Notes under the pieces: model-generated | Databases searched by the model: none | Seen by the model: only the letters and a program-made list of their open reading frames with translations | What the model was told of the DNA's origin: nothing | NCBI RefSeq assembly: GCF_001294465.1 | Contig: NZ_LGAA01000027.1 | Coordinates: 1-64,000, forward strand | Length of the DNA: 64,000 nt | Source: Moellerella wisconsensis ATCC 35017 | GTDB taxonomy: Bacteria; Pseudomonadota; Gammaproteobacteria; Enterobacterales; Enterobacteriaceae | Direction of reading: 5' to 3' | Translations under genes and position numbers: made by a program | Part shown: positions 29,530-38,713 of the stretch, in pieces | How the letters are laid out: every line of letters starts with the position of its first letter | Numbering within the stretch: the first letter of the stretch is position 1

Positions 29530-29644
29530 CGCTATCTATTCCATACCTGTTAATGTGGCTAATAACCGCTACTTAATGATTTTAATTGATAATTCTCATT
29601 TATTACTCAGCCAATAATATGACTGTTTTTACACTTATCAATAA

Positions 29645-29675
29645 TAAAAATAAAGCCACACATATTAAGTGTGGC
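29645..29675 (-). terminator. Terminator of proBA
   Basis: GCCACAC (29655-29661) and GTGTGGC (29669-29675) with a 7-base loop, followed on the minus strand by TTTATTTTTATT. It lies about 43 bases after the proA stop. Confidence 0.85.
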
Positions 29676-29717
29676 CTAATTTACGTTATTTCATTTTATG
29701 TTAACTAAAAATGGTGA

Positions 29718-30971
29718 CTACGGACGGATTAAATCGTCACCGTAGCCAATCCATTTATAGGTAGTCAAAGCATCAAGCCCCATTGGACCCCGAGAATGTA
29801 ATTTTTGAGTACTAACAGCGACTTCCGCACCTAATCCAAATTGACCACCATCGGTAAAACGAGTGCTGGCGTTAACATATACCGCCGCTGAATCTACCCG
29901 CTGAACAAAGTAATCGGCCTGACGAATTGATTGGGTTAAAATAGCATCGGAATGTGCTGTCCCAAAAGTACGAATATGCTGAATAGCCGCATCGATATCC
30001 GCCACAATTTCAACATTTAAATCCAACGATAACCACTCATCAACTAAATTTTCTGCGGTTACTGGAAGCACCGTCGCCGGCCCCTCTTGTAAATAGTTCA
30101 TCGCTGCTGGCGTAGCATGTAAAGTCACTTGCTGTTCAGCCATAATTTGACTTAAACGAGGTAATAAATCCGCAGCAATAGCTTGATGAACCAATAATGT
30201 CTCTAACGAATTACAAGCGCTCGGACGCTGAACTTTGGCATTAATAATCACCTTTAAAGCTTTATCAAAATCTGCGCTCTGATCAACAAAAGTATGACAA
30301 ACACCAATTCCACCAGTGATCACCGGAATGGTTGATTGCTCACGGCATAATTTATGTAACCCGGCACCACCACGCGGGATCAACATGTCTATATAGCGAT
30401 CAAGTTTCAGCATTTGGGTGACTAATTGGCGGTCTGGATTATTAATCGCCTGTACCGCAGCAGCCGGTAATCCACAGCGTTGTAACGCATCTTGAATCAC
30501 TTTGACTACGGCTAAATTAGTATTATGAGTCTCTTTACCGCCTCGTAAGATCACTGCATTGCCGGTTTTTAAGCACAGTGCTGCAGTATCAACCGTTACA
30601 TTGGGACGAGCTTCATAAATCACACCGACAACACCGAGCGGCACACGACGGCGCTGTAAATTAAGCCCGCTATCCATTTGGTTGCCATCAATAATTTGGC
30701 CTACTGGATCAGCTAATTGACAAACTTTTCTGACATCATTAGCGATAGCTTGTAAACGCTCAGGGGTTAGTAATAAGCGATCTTGTAAAGCGCCACTCAT
30801 ACCACTTTCTTGCGCCTGTTGCATATCTAGCTGATTCGCCGCTAGAATTTCTTCACTCTGAGAATCTAATGACTGTGCAATTTGCAGTAGTACGGCATTT
30901 TTTTGTTGTGTGCTCAGCTCTGCAAGCTGCCAAGATGCTTCACGAGCCTGGCTTCCCATTTGTTCTAACAT
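29718..30971 (-). CDS. proA: ProA, gamma-glutamyl phosphate reductase
   Basis: A 417-residue NADPH-dependent enzyme that reduces glutamyl phosphate to glutamate semialdehyde in proline synthesis. It has an aldehyde-dehydrogenase fold with [14 protein letters not shown], the [13 protein letters not shown] segment, and the catalytic Cys in [12 protein letters not shown]. It is downstream of proB with a 15-base gap in the usual proBA operon and ends at a good terminator. Confidence 0.98.
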   Translation of the reverse strand: MLEQMGSQAREASWQLAELSTQQKNAVLLQIAQSLDSQSEEILAANQLDMQQAQESGMSGALQDRLLLTPERLQAIANDVRKVCQLADPVGQIIDGNQMDSGLNLQRRRVPLGVVGVIYEARPNVTVDTAALCLKTGNAVILRGGKETHNTNLAVVKVIQDALQRCGLPAAAVQAINNPDRQLVTQMLKLDRYIDMLIPRGGAGLHKLCREQSTIPVITGGIGVCHTFVDQSADFDKALKVIINAKVQRPSACNSLETLLVHQAIAADLLPRLSQIMAEQQVTLHATPAAMNYLQEGPATVLPVTAENLVDEWLSLDLNVEIVADIDAAIQHIRTFGTAHSDAILTQSIRQADYFVQRVDSAAVYVNASTRFTDGGQFGLGAEVAVSTQKLHSRGPMGLDALTTYKWIGYGDDLIRP

Positions 30972-30986
30972 AATTATCCTACTAGC

Positions 30987-32090
30987 TTAGCCTACAATCA
31001 TATCGTCACGATGCACGGCGACATCACCATGTTCGTACCCAAGGATCGTGGTAATTTCTTGAGAGTGGTGCCCTGCAATCATCCGCAATGCATCGCTGTT
31101 ATAATGTGTAACGCCATGGGCGAGATCTTTTCCGGCCATATTGCGAATACGGATCACCGCTCCACGCGAAAAATCGCCTTCAATTTTCTTGATCCCTTTT
31201 GGCAATAATGAGCTGCCTTTTTCGATAATCGCTAATTGTGCGCCATCATCGACATAAATATCACCTGCGGCTGGGGCACCAAAAATCCAACGTTTACGGT
31301 TTTCCATCGGGTTTTTTTGCCCGTAAAAACGTGTGCCTACCGGCGTATTTTCGATAACCGCACCAATCACCCCCGGCTTATTACCAGCAGCAATAACCAC
31401 ATCAATACCCGCGCGGCCGGCAACATCGGCTGCTTGTATTTTTGTCGCCATCCCCCCCGTCCCTAAGCCAGAAACACTTCCGCCCGCCATTTGACGTAAC
31501 TGATCATTAATTTCATACACTTCGGGGAGCAATTTAGCCTGTGGATTACTGCGCGGATCAGCGTCGTATAATCCTTCAATATCAGTCAACAATAAAAGTT
31601 TATCCGCATCGGCTAAAATTGCGGCTAACGCCGATAAATTATCATTATCACCGACTTTAATTTCTGCGGTTGCCACGGCGTCATTTTCATTAATTACCGG
31701 AATAATTCCATTATCTAATAACGCGTGCAGCGTATCACGCGCATTCAAGAAACGCTCACGGTCTTCTAAATCTGCACGCGTTAATAACATTTGCCCGATA
31801 TTAATTCCATAAATAGAAAATAGACGCTCCCATAATTGAATTAAACGACTTTGACCTACCGCGGCCAGCAGTTGTTTAGAGGCTATTGTCGCCGGAAGTT
31901 CGGGATAGTTTAAATGCTCTCTACCGGCGGCTATCGCACCAGAGGTCACGATAATAATTCGATGACCTTGTTCATATTGCTGTGCACACTGTCTAACAAG
32001 CTCAACAATATGGGCTTGATTTAAACGACGTGAGCCTCCTGTTAGCACACTGGTGCCCAGTTTCACGACCAATGTTTGGCTATTATTCAT
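30987..32090 (-). CDS. proB: ProB, glutamate 5-kinase
   Basis: The first enzyme of proline synthesis, feedback-inhibited by proline and working with ProA on an unstable intermediate. The amino-acid kinase domain (about 1-255) has [44 protein letters not shown] and [17 protein letters not shown]. The C-terminal PUA domain is about 275-360. The frame is open to 32174, but the family N-terminus begins at the ATG pair 32093/32090. I use 32090, which gives MNNSQTLVV and 367 aa, the E. coli length. A perfect 10-bp palindrome lies upstream. Confidence 0.97.
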   Translation of the reverse strand: MNNSQTLVVKLGTSVLTGGSRRLNQAHIVELVRQCAQQYEQGHRIIIVTSGAIAAGREHLNYPELPATIASKQLLAAVGQSRLIQLWERLFSIYGINIGQMLLTRADLEDRERFLNARDTLHALLDNGIIPVINENDAVATAEIKVGDNDNLSALAAILADADKLLLLTDIEGLYDADPRSNPQAKLLPEVYEINDQLRQMAGGSVSGLGTGGMATKIQAADVAGRAGIDVVIAAGNKPGVIGAVIENTPVGTRFYGQKNPMENRKRWIFGAPAAGDIYVDDGAQLAIIEKGSSLLPKGIKKIEGDFSRGAVIRIRNMAGKDLAHGVTHYNSDALRMIAGHHSQEITTILGYEHGDVAVHRDDMIVG

Positions 32091-32148
32091 CATTTTTCTG
32101 CCATTAGGATAATTAAAAAAAGTGTTTATCTGTTTTAACAGCTGAGAG

Positions 32149-32172
32149 GCATTATGCCAACAGGCATAATGC
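32149..32172. repeat. Perfect 10-bp palindrome between crl and proB
   Basis: GCATTATGCC (32149-32158) and GGCATAATGC (32163-32172) around a 4-base loop, in the gap between crl and proB. No T run follows on either strand, so it does not look like a simple terminator. It could be a protein-binding site or an mRNA 3'-end structure for crl. Confidence 0.6.
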
Positions 32173-32203
32173 AAAATTACAAAAAAGTTGGTTTAAAACA
32201 AGT

Positions 32204-32605
32204 TTATGCGATTAATTTAAGTCTAAATTTTGTCATTTGGGGAGAAGGCAATAATTTTAACTCGAGGGTATCAAACACGGTGCAAAGACGTTGATGAAAA
32301 TCTTGAATATTTTGTTCAATAGGAGATAACACTTCATGGTTATCTAGTGGCTCAGCTTGCCAATGACCTTGATTATCGTATCGTCCTAGCTGGTAGCGGT
32401 AGACAAACTCACTGTCTGTTTTTTCTAAATCTAGCCACCATCCCCAAAATTCACGCGTTTCTGGTTCTATTTTAGTGTTAATACATACCACTAAACTATC
32501 AAAGAAATATTGATCATTTTGGCATTTTAGCGCCCGTAGATAAGGCCCTAAATCTATAAATTTTTTCAAATACTTGCCATTTGAATAGTCGAAAGGTAGT
32601 GCCAT
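32204..32605 (-). CDS. crl: Crl, RpoS-holoenzyme assembly factor
   Basis: A 133-residue protein, the E. coli length, that binds sigma-S and helps it capture core RNA polymerase, raising expression of RpoS genes such as curli. Conserved stretches include KFIDLGPYLRALKC, the CINTK segment, REFWGWWLDLE and YRYQLGRYD. The Shine-Dalgarno AGGAG is seven bases before ATG and lies partly inside a perfect hairpin (see 32607-32631). It keeps the position next to frsA and proB seen in E. coli, but phoE is absent from between crl and proB. Confidence 0.93.
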   Translation of the reverse strand: MALPFDYSNGKYLKKFIDLGPYLRALKCQNDQYFFDSLVVCINTKIEPETREFWGWWLDLEKTDSEFVYRYQLGRYDNQGHWQAEPLDNHEVLSPIEQNIQDFHQRLCTVFDTLELKLLPSPQMTKFRLKLIA

Positions 32606-32606
32606 T

Positions 32607-32631
32607 AGGGATCTCCTGTTATGAGATCCCT
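32607..32631 (-). promoter_or_regulatory. Hairpin masking the crl ribosome binding site
   Basis: On the minus strand AGGGATCTC pairs perfectly with GAGATCCCT (nine bp) around loop ATAACAG. The Shine-Dalgarno AGGAG is formed by the last two loop bases and the first three bases of the 3' arm, and the stem ends one base before the ATG of crl. A ribosome would need to open it. Confidence 0.6.
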
Positions 32632-32702
32632 TTGTAACAAAAGTTAAAAAATAAGCAAGTTATAAATAAAATTTAACTATATAAACTAATATATCTATTA
32701 GT

Positions 32703-33953
32703 TTAAAAAATTTTACTCACTATCCAATCAGTGGTTTCGCGTAACGCTTTTTGATAGCTTTCAAATACAGGGTGACTCGGAAGTGACAGCAAATCACTAT
32801 CAACCGAAGAACGCATGATCAATAATGATTCTTCACGCGGGCTATAAATATCATCTTTCCAATGTACAGACATAAATGGAACTGGACAACGACGGCCTAA
32901 TAATCCCTGATTTTTTAATGAGTAGCAGCTGAGTTCATGACGCAAAGCTAGCCCATCGACTTGATAAATACCAAGACGACTGGCAAAAACATCTAATTCC
33001 ATTTTTGGCAATGTATATTGACGTTTTTCATCATTTAATAAACTATGTACTATCGGCCCTAGCACCGCGACAGCCTTGATCTTCGTCGGTTCCATATAGG
33101 CTAATCGCAGCGCAATATTAGCGCCAAAGCGTACCCCAACAACACCAAATCGAGTGTGATCAATCCAAGGGATATTAACCAGTTGATTAATAATCTGTTG
33201 GTGTAATGTACTGGTTTCTTGGGTCAGTTTCTGTTTAATAGAATAACCAATAGACGGCATATCCAGTGTCAGCATCGCTATTCCTTGTGGCTGTAAATAA
33301 TCACGAAAATAGCGACAATAATCAATTTGTAAGCTATCTAATGCCCCACACATCAATACTGTCGGAAAGGGTCCTTGACCTTCGCTTGGCACATGTAAAA
33401 AACCGCTAACCTCTTTTCTATCCTCAAGCTTAAACGTTAGTTTTTTTAATTTATAACTGGAGAATTTAGCGGCATTATCATAAGCCTTATAAGCTAATAC
33501 TGTCGCTTGATCGGCTAACTCATCGCCTTTAATAAACGGATACGCGGCGATACTATAGAGATTTGCCGCCCGTAACCAAGCATTATGGGCATCAGGACCC
33601 GTTTCATACTGTAACGCTTTTTGCTGCCAATACATCGCCTGATGAGACCATTCAAAACACCAATTACCCGGCCGATTACCAATCACCGTATCTAACATTT
33701 TATCATCGCTACGTTGAGCGTCAGATACGGCAATTCGGCTTAATATTTCTTCAATCTCTAACGGGGTAATACCTCGCCAAATCCACATTAAACGATTAAT
33801 CATGCGATACCAACCCGTATGCTGTGAACCACTCAGGGCTGACTGAGTATTCATTGAGTTTCCAGTAAAATCACAATATGAAACCAATGTGGATGTTTCA
33901 GTCTGCTTAATTTTGGGTTTAAACAGTTTTTCAGACAAGTTTTGCTTAATCAT
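32703..33953 (-). CDS. frsA: FrsA, fermentation-respiration switch protein (alpha/beta hydrolase fold)
   Basis: A 416-residue cytosolic protein of the FrsA/YafA family (E. coli 414 aa). E. coli FrsA binds unphosphorylated EIIA-Glc and promotes mixed-acid fermentation. The DUF1100/hydrolase-like core has FPTVLMCGALDSLQIDY, MLTLDMPSIGYS and FGVVGVRFGANIALRLAY; the nucleophile elbow reads GVRFGA, so the usual Ser is replaced by Phe, as in E. coli FrsA. I start at ATG 33953 (MIKQNLSEKLFKP), although the frame is open to 33989. Confidence 0.93.
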   Translation of the reverse strand: MIKQNLSEKLFKPKIKQTETSTLVSYCDFTGNSMNTQSALSGSQHTGWYRMINRLMWIWRGITPLEIEEILSRIAVSDAQRSDDKMLDTVIGNRPGNWCFEWSHQAMYWQQKALQYETGPDAHNAWLRAANLYSIAAYPFIKGDELADQATVLAYKAYDNAAKFSSYKLKKLTFKLEDRKEVSGFLHVPSEGQGPFPTVLMCGALDSLQIDYCRYFRDYLQPQGIAMLTLDMPSIGYSIKQKLTQETSTLHQQIINQLVNIPWIDHTRFGVVGVRFGANIALRLAYMEPTKIKAVAVLGPIVHSLLNDEKRQYTLPKMELDVFASRLGIYQVDGLALRHELSCYSLKNQGLLGRRCPVPFMSVHWKDDIYSPREESLLIMRSSVDSDLLSLPSHPVFESYQKALRETTDWIVSKIF

Positions 33954-33986
33954 CGTAAGACCATAAATAAGATTGTGAATTGCCCA

Positions 33987-34016
33987 CAAAAAAAGGGATG
34001 CTTGCGCATCCCTTTT
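33987..34016 (-). terminator. Terminator of gpt
   Basis: AAAAGGGATGC (33991-34001) and GCATCCCTTTT (34006-34016), loop TTGC, with seven T on the minus strand. It is about 240 bases after the gpt stop and just before frsA. The 237 bases between it and gpt hold nothing I can identify. Confidence 0.8.
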
Positions 34017-34253
34017 AAATTTAATTCTGTGTGCTGATAATAAATAATAAAACAGCCAACCTATCGATAATGTCGAATATGACCGTGTATTTACTTATTT
34101 ATTGCTGCCACAAGCTAAGAATACGCCTGCTTATGATAACGGGTTTATCTGAACTTAATAAGCCTCAAATCAAATCAGTTACACTTTCAGTGATTATATG
34201 CGAATTATTAAGCTGCGTTGATCGAATTATAATACCAAGCAAAATCGCAATAT

Positions 34254-34712
34254 TTATTGTTCACATAAAGGCTTTAAGAAAGCCACACCCATATCCCATG
34301 GCTGTTCAATCCATGTGTTTTGTGGGATATCGACGACATAATCATCGACCAATGGCCGTCCTTCTGGCTTAGCGAAGATAGTCACAAAATGTGCTTTAGG
34401 ATACATATCACGGATAGCTTTCGCAGTACCACCAGTATCAACTAAATCATCAACTACGATATAACCTTCACCATCACCTTCAGCACGTTTAATCACTGTC
34501 AGTTCTCGTTGATTATTATGATCATAGCTGGAAATACAGACGGTATCGATATTACGGATACCCAATTCGCGGGCAAGGAGAGCACCAGGAACTAAACCAC
34601 CACGGCTAACAGCAATGATGCCTTTCCATTGTGTGGCTGGCAACAAACGTTGCGCCAGTTTGCGGGCATGTATTTGCAACATATCCCACGTAACAACATA
34701 TTTTTCACTCAT
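34254..34712 (-). CDS. gpt: Gpt, xanthine-guanine phosphoribosyltransferase
   Basis: A 152-residue purine salvage enzyme, the E. coli length, converting guanine, xanthine and to a lesser degree hypoxanthine to nucleotides with PRPP. The PRPP-binding motif is [14 protein letters not shown], and [16 protein letters not shown] and WIEQPWDMG are conserved. It is divergent from pepD across 265 bases. Confidence 0.98.
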   Translation of the reverse strand: MSEKYVVTWDMLQIHARKLAQRLLPATQWKGIIAVSRGGLVPGALLARELGIRNIDTVCISSYDHNNQRELTVIKRAEGDGEGYIVVDDLVDTGGTAKAIRDMYPKAHFVTIFAKPEGRPLVDDYVVDIPQNTWIEQPWDMGVAFLKPLCEQ

Positions 34713-34775
34713 AAGATTCGGGTCCCAACAGCTGAGAGATTTCAGAACGTGTTTGCGGAAAAAAGGTTGCGCGAG

Positions 34776-34781
34776 ATTATA
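34776..34781 (-). promoter_or_regulatory. -10 element of the gpt promoter
   Basis: A perfect TATAAT on the minus strand with a GC-rich discriminator (CTCGCGC) lies about 64 bases before gpt. The -35 at the proper distance (TGGTTT) is poor. Confidence 0.45.
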
Positions 34782-34843
34782 GTGATTTGAGCCGCTAAAA
34801 ACCAGCGAAAACCGCCCATTTCTTTATATTAATCTTATTTACC

Positions 34844-34871
34844 TTGTCAATAACCGGTAAGAAAGTGATAT
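34844..34871 (+). promoter_or_regulatory. Likely promoter of pepD
   Basis: TTGTCA (34844-34849), a 16-base spacer and TGATAT (34866-34871) lie about 105 bases before the pepD start. Confidence 0.4.
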
Positions 34872-34977
34872 GCTGAAGGTATTGAACTCAGGGACAGAAT
34901 AACTGTGTTCCTGCGGCTTTATTCAGCATAATTTGCTAAAAACATAAAAAAACTGATGCAGTCTAAGGAGATTGATC

Positions 34978-36438
34978 TTGTCTGAACTTTCCCAATTAAA
35001 ACCACAGCCATTGTGGGATATCTTCGCAAAAATTTGTTCAATTCCTCATCCTTCTCATCATGAAGAAGCGCTTGCATCGCATATTATTCAATGGGCTAAA
35101 GATCAAGGCCTTCATGTTGAACGCGATCAAACCGGAAATTTATTAATCCGTAAACCTGCTACTGCGGGCTATGAAAACCGTAAACCGGTGGTTTTGCAAG
35201 CACACTTAGATATGGTGCCACAGAAAAATAATGAGACTGAACATGATTTTACTAAAGATCCTATTCGTCCATATATTAATGGCGATTGGGTCACTGCCGA
35301 CGGTACAACATTAGGCGCTGATAATGGTGTTGGTATGGCTTCAGCACTGGCTGTTTTAGCCGATAATAGCGTTGAACATGGCCCGTTAGAAGTACTGTTA
35401 ACCATGACCGAAGAGACCGGGATGGACGGTGCCTTTGGATTACAACCTAACTGGCTGCAAGCCGAAATATTAATTAACACCGACTCAGAAGAAGAAGGTG
35501 AAATTTATATGGGTTGTGCTGGTGGTGTTGATTTTACAGCAAATTTCGCCCTCACTCGTGAAGCTATCCCTGCCGATTATCAAACTTTCACCCTGACATT
35601 AAAAGGCTTAAAAGGTGGACACTCCGGTGGCGATGTTCATTTAGGCTTAGGTAATGCGAATAAACTTCTGGCTCGCTTTTTAGCCGGTCATCAAGATGAT
35701 TTAGCCCTGAAACTATTGGAGTTTAAAGGCGGAACTTTACGCAACGCTATCCCACGTGAAAGCCATGCAATCATCGCCGTTCCAAGCCATAAAGTGGCCG
35801 AACTCTCCGCCCTAAGAACCCGATATGAAGATATCCTAAAAAATGAACTCGCAGCCGTTGAACCGAATTTAATCTTAGTATTAGAAGAAACAACAACTCA
35901 GCTCAAAGCCATTAATGCTGATTGCCAATCTCGCTTTTTATTCTTCTTAAATGCGGCACCTAATGGTGTTATCCGTATGAGTGATGTGGCAAAAGGCGTG
36001 GTGGAAACCTCATTAAACGAAGGCGTTGTTGAAATGACTGAAGACAATGCGAGCGTAATTTTTCTAATTCGTTCATTAATTGATAGCGGCAAGAATTATG
36101 TTGTTAACATGCTGACTTCATTATCTAAATTAGCCGGTGCTGAATTTAAAGCGGAAGGTAGCTACCCAGGTTGGCAACCAGATGCTGATTCACCAGTTAT
36201 GCACCTTGTACGCGATACTTATAAAGATTTATTTGGCAAAGTACCGAACATCATGGTTATCCATGCGGGTCTAGAGTGCGGTTTATTCAAAAAACCTTAC
36301 CCAGAAATGGATATGGTTTCTATCGGACCAACCATTCGTGGAGCGCATTCACCGGATGAGCGTGTTCATATTGAAAGTGTGGGGCAATACTGGACCTTAT
36401 TGACAGCGATTTTAAAAGCTATCCCCGTCAAAAATTAA
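34978..36438 (+). CDS. pepD: PepD, cytosolic aminoacyl-histidine dipeptidase (peptidase D)
   Basis: A 486-residue M20-family zinc dipeptidase with broad dipeptide specificity, including carnosine-type substrates. Metal and catalytic motifs are intact: LQAHLDMVPQ (His and Asp), TLGADNGVG, MTEETGMDGA (general-base Glu) and the C-terminal GAHSPDERVHIES. The start is TTG 34978 (MSELSQLKPQPLW), seven bases after AAGGAG; this matches the E. coli N-terminus, and an in-frame TTG at 34972 is less likely. It ends at a clear terminator. Confidence 0.96.
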   Translation: MSELSQLKPQPLWDIFAKICSIPHPSHHEEALASHIIQWAKDQGLHVERDQTGNLLIRKPATAGYENRKPVVLQAHLDMVPQKNNETEHDFTKDPIRPYINGDWVTADGTTLGADNGVGMASALAVLADNSVEHGPLEVLLTMTEETGMDGAFGLQPNWLQAEILINTDSEEEGEIYMGCAGGVDFTANFALTREAIPADYQTFTLTLKGLKGGHSGGDVHLGLGNANKLLARFLAGHQDDLALKLLEFKGGTLRNAIPRESHAIIAVPSHKVAELSALRTRYEDILKNELAAVEPNLILVLEETTTQLKAINADCQSRFLFFLNAAPNGVIRMSDVAKGVVETSLNEGVVEMTEDNASVIFLIRSLIDSGKNYVVNMLTSLSKLAGAEFKAEGSYPGWQPDADSPVMHLVRDTYKDLFGKVPNIMVIHAGLECGLFKKPYPEMDMVSIGPTIRGAHSPDERVHIESVGQYWTLLTAILKAIPVKN

Positions 36439-36502
36439 ATTATTTTCGCTGTATTTCAGTCCGAATATTAACTATCAAATACAGTAAACACACTCAATTA
36501 TC

Positions 36503-36532
36503 AAAAGCACACCGAAATATGTGTGCTTTTTT
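36503..36532 (+). terminator. Terminator of pepD
   Basis: AAAAGCACAC and GTGTGCTTTT arms (36503-36512 and 36521-36530), an 8-base loop and a six-T run. Confidence 0.9.
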
Positions 36533-36553
36533 AGTCTCAGCTATAAAAATTCA

Positions 36554-37609
36554 TCATAATTCTAACAATAACTGGCGTTCAATTTGCGGGCTTTGTAATG
36601 TAACATGTAATCCTAGTAAGCGAACTCCCCGCCCTTCTCTACGACAGTTCCATATTTGCTGAGCAATATTCAATAAATCTGTCTTATCCAATAGTGGATA
36701 AACATGCTCTTGCGTAGTTTGTTGAAAGTCAGAAAATTTCATTTTCACTCCCTGACGCGCAATTCTTAAATCCGTTTTTACTTTGGCTAAACGGGTATGA
36801 AGTTCTTGAAATAAAATATCAAGCAAGCTAACGCACTCTTGCCAATCAAAAATATCCTGCGCCAAAGTTCGCTCCACCCCTACTGATTTACGTAAACGAT
36901 CTGGCTCGATAGCTCGTTCATCTATTCCATGGCTACGTTGCCATAATACCTGACCAAATTTGCCAAGTTTTTTACTCAGCATCAGCCTATCTGAACGCTG
37001 GACATCAAGGCAAGTTTCTAATCCCATATCCGCTAGCCTCTGCGCAGTTACCTTTCCCACGCCAGGAATTTTTCTCAATGGTAAATTAGCAACAAATGAA
37101 TCAATTTGTTCTGGTGAAATCACAAACTGGCCATTGGGTTTATTCATATCAGAAGCTATTTTAGCTAAAAACTTCACCGGAGCTATGCCTGCAGACGCAG
37201 TTAGATTCAATTCAGTAAATATTTGCTGGCGAATAGCCTGCGCAATTAATGTGGCAGAACCTTGGCAATGAAGGCTATCAGTTACATCTAAATAAGCTTC
37301 ATCGAGAGAAAGAGGTTCAATAAGATCGGTATAGCGAGAAAAAATTTGTCGAATTTGTAGTGAGGCTTGCTTGTAGACCGCCATGCGTCCAGCAATAACT
37401 TTTAGCTCAGGGCACAAACGTAATGCCATCGCAGTTGACATAGCACTGCGAACGCCAAAACGACGAGCTAAATAATTGGCGGTACTGATCACCCCACGTC
37501 TATCTGCACTTCCACCGACTGCGATCGGCAAATCACGCAATGAGGGATCATCACGCATTTCAATAGCCGCATAAAAGCAATCCATATCAACATGAATAAT
37601 TTTACGCAC
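36554..37609 (-). CDS. dinB: DinB, DNA polymerase IV (Y-family)
   Basis: A 351-residue translesion polymerase, exactly the E. coli length when started at GTG 37609, which is preceded by GAGG five bases away. Catalytic residues Asp8, Asp103 and Glu104 are present ([16 protein letters not shown]). The steric-gate position 13 is Tyr where E. coli has Phe. The helix-hairpin-helix, little-finger domain and C-terminal clamp-binding motif QLLLEL are intact. The frame is open upstream to a TTG at 37627. A LexA box lies about 40 bases upstream, so it is SOS-inducible. It is convergent with pepD. Confidence 0.97.
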   Translation of the reverse strand: MRKIIHVDMDCFYAAIEMRDDPSLRDLPIAVGGSADRRGVISTANYLARRFGVRSAMSTAMALRLCPELKVIAGRMAVYKQASLQIRQIFSRYTDLIEPLSLDEAYLDVTDSLHCQGSATLIAQAIRQQIFTELNLTASAGIAPVKFLAKIASDMNKPNGQFVISPEQIDSFVANLPLRKIPGVGKVTAQRLADMGLETCLDVQRSDRLMLSKKLGKFGQVLWQRSHGIDERAIEPDRLRKSVGVERTLAQDIFDWQECVSLLDILFQELHTRLAKVKTDLRIARQGVKMKFSDFQQTTQEHVYPLLDKTDLLNIAQQIWNCRREGRGVRLLGLHVTLQSPQIERQLLLEL

Positions 37610-37645
37610 ATCAACCTCAGTAACCAATCATCAGCAACAAAATAA

Positions 37646-37661
37646 CTGGTTAAATATACAG
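37646..37661 (-). promoter_or_regulatory. LexA (SOS) box of dinB
   Basis: On the minus strand CTGTATATTTAACCAG, an SOS box with one altered outer base (CCAG for ACAG). The E. coli dinB box has the same CCAG end, as far as I recall. Two boxes in this window, at recA and dinB, imply a working LexA regulon. Confidence 0.8.
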
Positions 37662-38030
37662 TTAATCTACTATATGTGCAATTTCAATCGTATAAAAAAA
37701 TATCTTTAATATTAAATAATAAAATTCCTATATTAGAGATAAATACTTTAATGATTGTCATAAAAAGGTAAAATCAGATAAATATAACAATAAATATCAA
37801 ATATAAGAATAATTAACGTTTAATGGATCAGGTAGATTAGTTTTATAACTTACTTATTAACAAAAAGTAGAATAATGCAATCAACCAAGAGAACTTAACT
37901 CAAATTATTTTCAATATGGAATAGGAATAATTTGACTTTCTGTGCTACATTATAATGGCTATAGGTTATATTAATACTATAAAAATGCGACTAAATAAAA
38001 ATCAGATAAAACAATGATAAAGGAATAAAT
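37662..38030. other. AT-rich gap upstream of the DUF4282 gene
   Basis: No open frame of length, tRNA or strong hairpin is visible in these 369 bases. Only the AAAGGAATAA Shine-Dalgarno region at the right end can be assigned. Confidence 0.5.
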
Positions 38031-38306
38031 ATGTTAAAGAATCTACTCACCTTCGAAAATATGGTAACACCTAAAATAATAAATATTATTTATTGGATTG
38101 GTTTACTCAGCGTAATAATTACTGGATTATTTACCATGAGTGGTGGCCCTTATAGCCCAATGACATTTCAGACCTTTATTGTTGGTCTTATCTCTATCGC
38201 TCTAGGCGCATTATTTACCCGTATTTTTTGTGAGATGATTATTGTTGTATTTAATATATATTCAAAATTAAAAGAAATTAATGAAAATCTAAAAAATAAA
38301 ATCTAA
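38031..38306 (+). CDS. DUF4282-family small membrane protein
   Basis: A 91-residue protein with two hydrophobic segments (about 18-36 and 50-73), separated by a short polar loop (MSGGPYSPMTFQTF), and a short charged C-terminal tail. The pattern LLTFENMVTPKIINIIYWIGLL and the FTRIFCEMIIVVFNIYSKLKEINENL tail fit the DUF4282 family of bacterial membrane proteins, which has no established function. AGGAATAA lies before the ATG. It stands alone between dinB and a GDPD-like gene in AT-rich DNA and has its own terminator. Real gene likely; role unknown. Confidence 0.75.
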   Translation: MLKNLLTFENMVTPKIINIIYWIGLLSVIITGLFTMSGGPYSPMTFQTFIVGLISIALGALFTRIFCEMIIVVFNIYSKLKEINENLKNKI

Positions 38307-38324
38307 TTATTATTTTATTCCAAC

Positions 38325-38358
38325 GGATGTTTTATTCACTAAAACATCCATTATTTTT
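38325..38358 (+). terminator. Terminator of the DUF4282 gene
   Basis: Ten-bp arms GGATGTTTTA and TAAAACATCC (38325-38334 and 38340-38349), a 5-base loop and ATTATTTTT. Confidence 0.8.
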
Positions 38359-38713
38359 ACTTATCATTATAAATGACTTATCTCTTAATCTGCTTTTAAA
38401 GTATCTATATTGTAATCTTAAACATAAAAAATTAATTAAACTTTAATTATTATTTAATCTATTTCAGTTAATATCAATTACATCATTAATATTAACTAAG
38501 TAATAAAAATAACTCTCCATACAGTTCTTTTTTATGAATAAACTTAACCTATGGTATCCATTTTAAAAGTTACTCCTAAATTATTCTAATTAAGCCGTAT
38601 AATCATTAAAAATTGAGCACTAAAAGATTAAATGGGTTATAAAAATCTAAGCATTATTTTTAACTATTTAAAATATAAGCTACGCATAGATAATACATCA
38701 AAGGAAATTATTA
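38359..38713. other. AT-rich gap upstream of the GDPD-like gene
   Basis: These 355 bases are strongly AT-rich with many TAA/ATT runs. I see no gene or clear structure. The promoter for the next gene presumably lies here. Confidence 0.5.

Noticed and set aside
29530-29644. TyrR box upstream of aroL
   Set aside because: Only one TGTAAA half-site (minus strand, near 29620) is visible; the paired half lacks the invariant C.
34017-34253. Possible small RNA between gpt and its terminator
   Set aside because: No promoter, no conserved segment and no internal terminator that I can identify; it is treated as a long 3' untranslated region.
34741-34775. Possible PurR operator upstream of gpt
   Set aside because: CGCAAACACGTTC resembles the PurR consensus but has an extra base between half-sites and poor ends.
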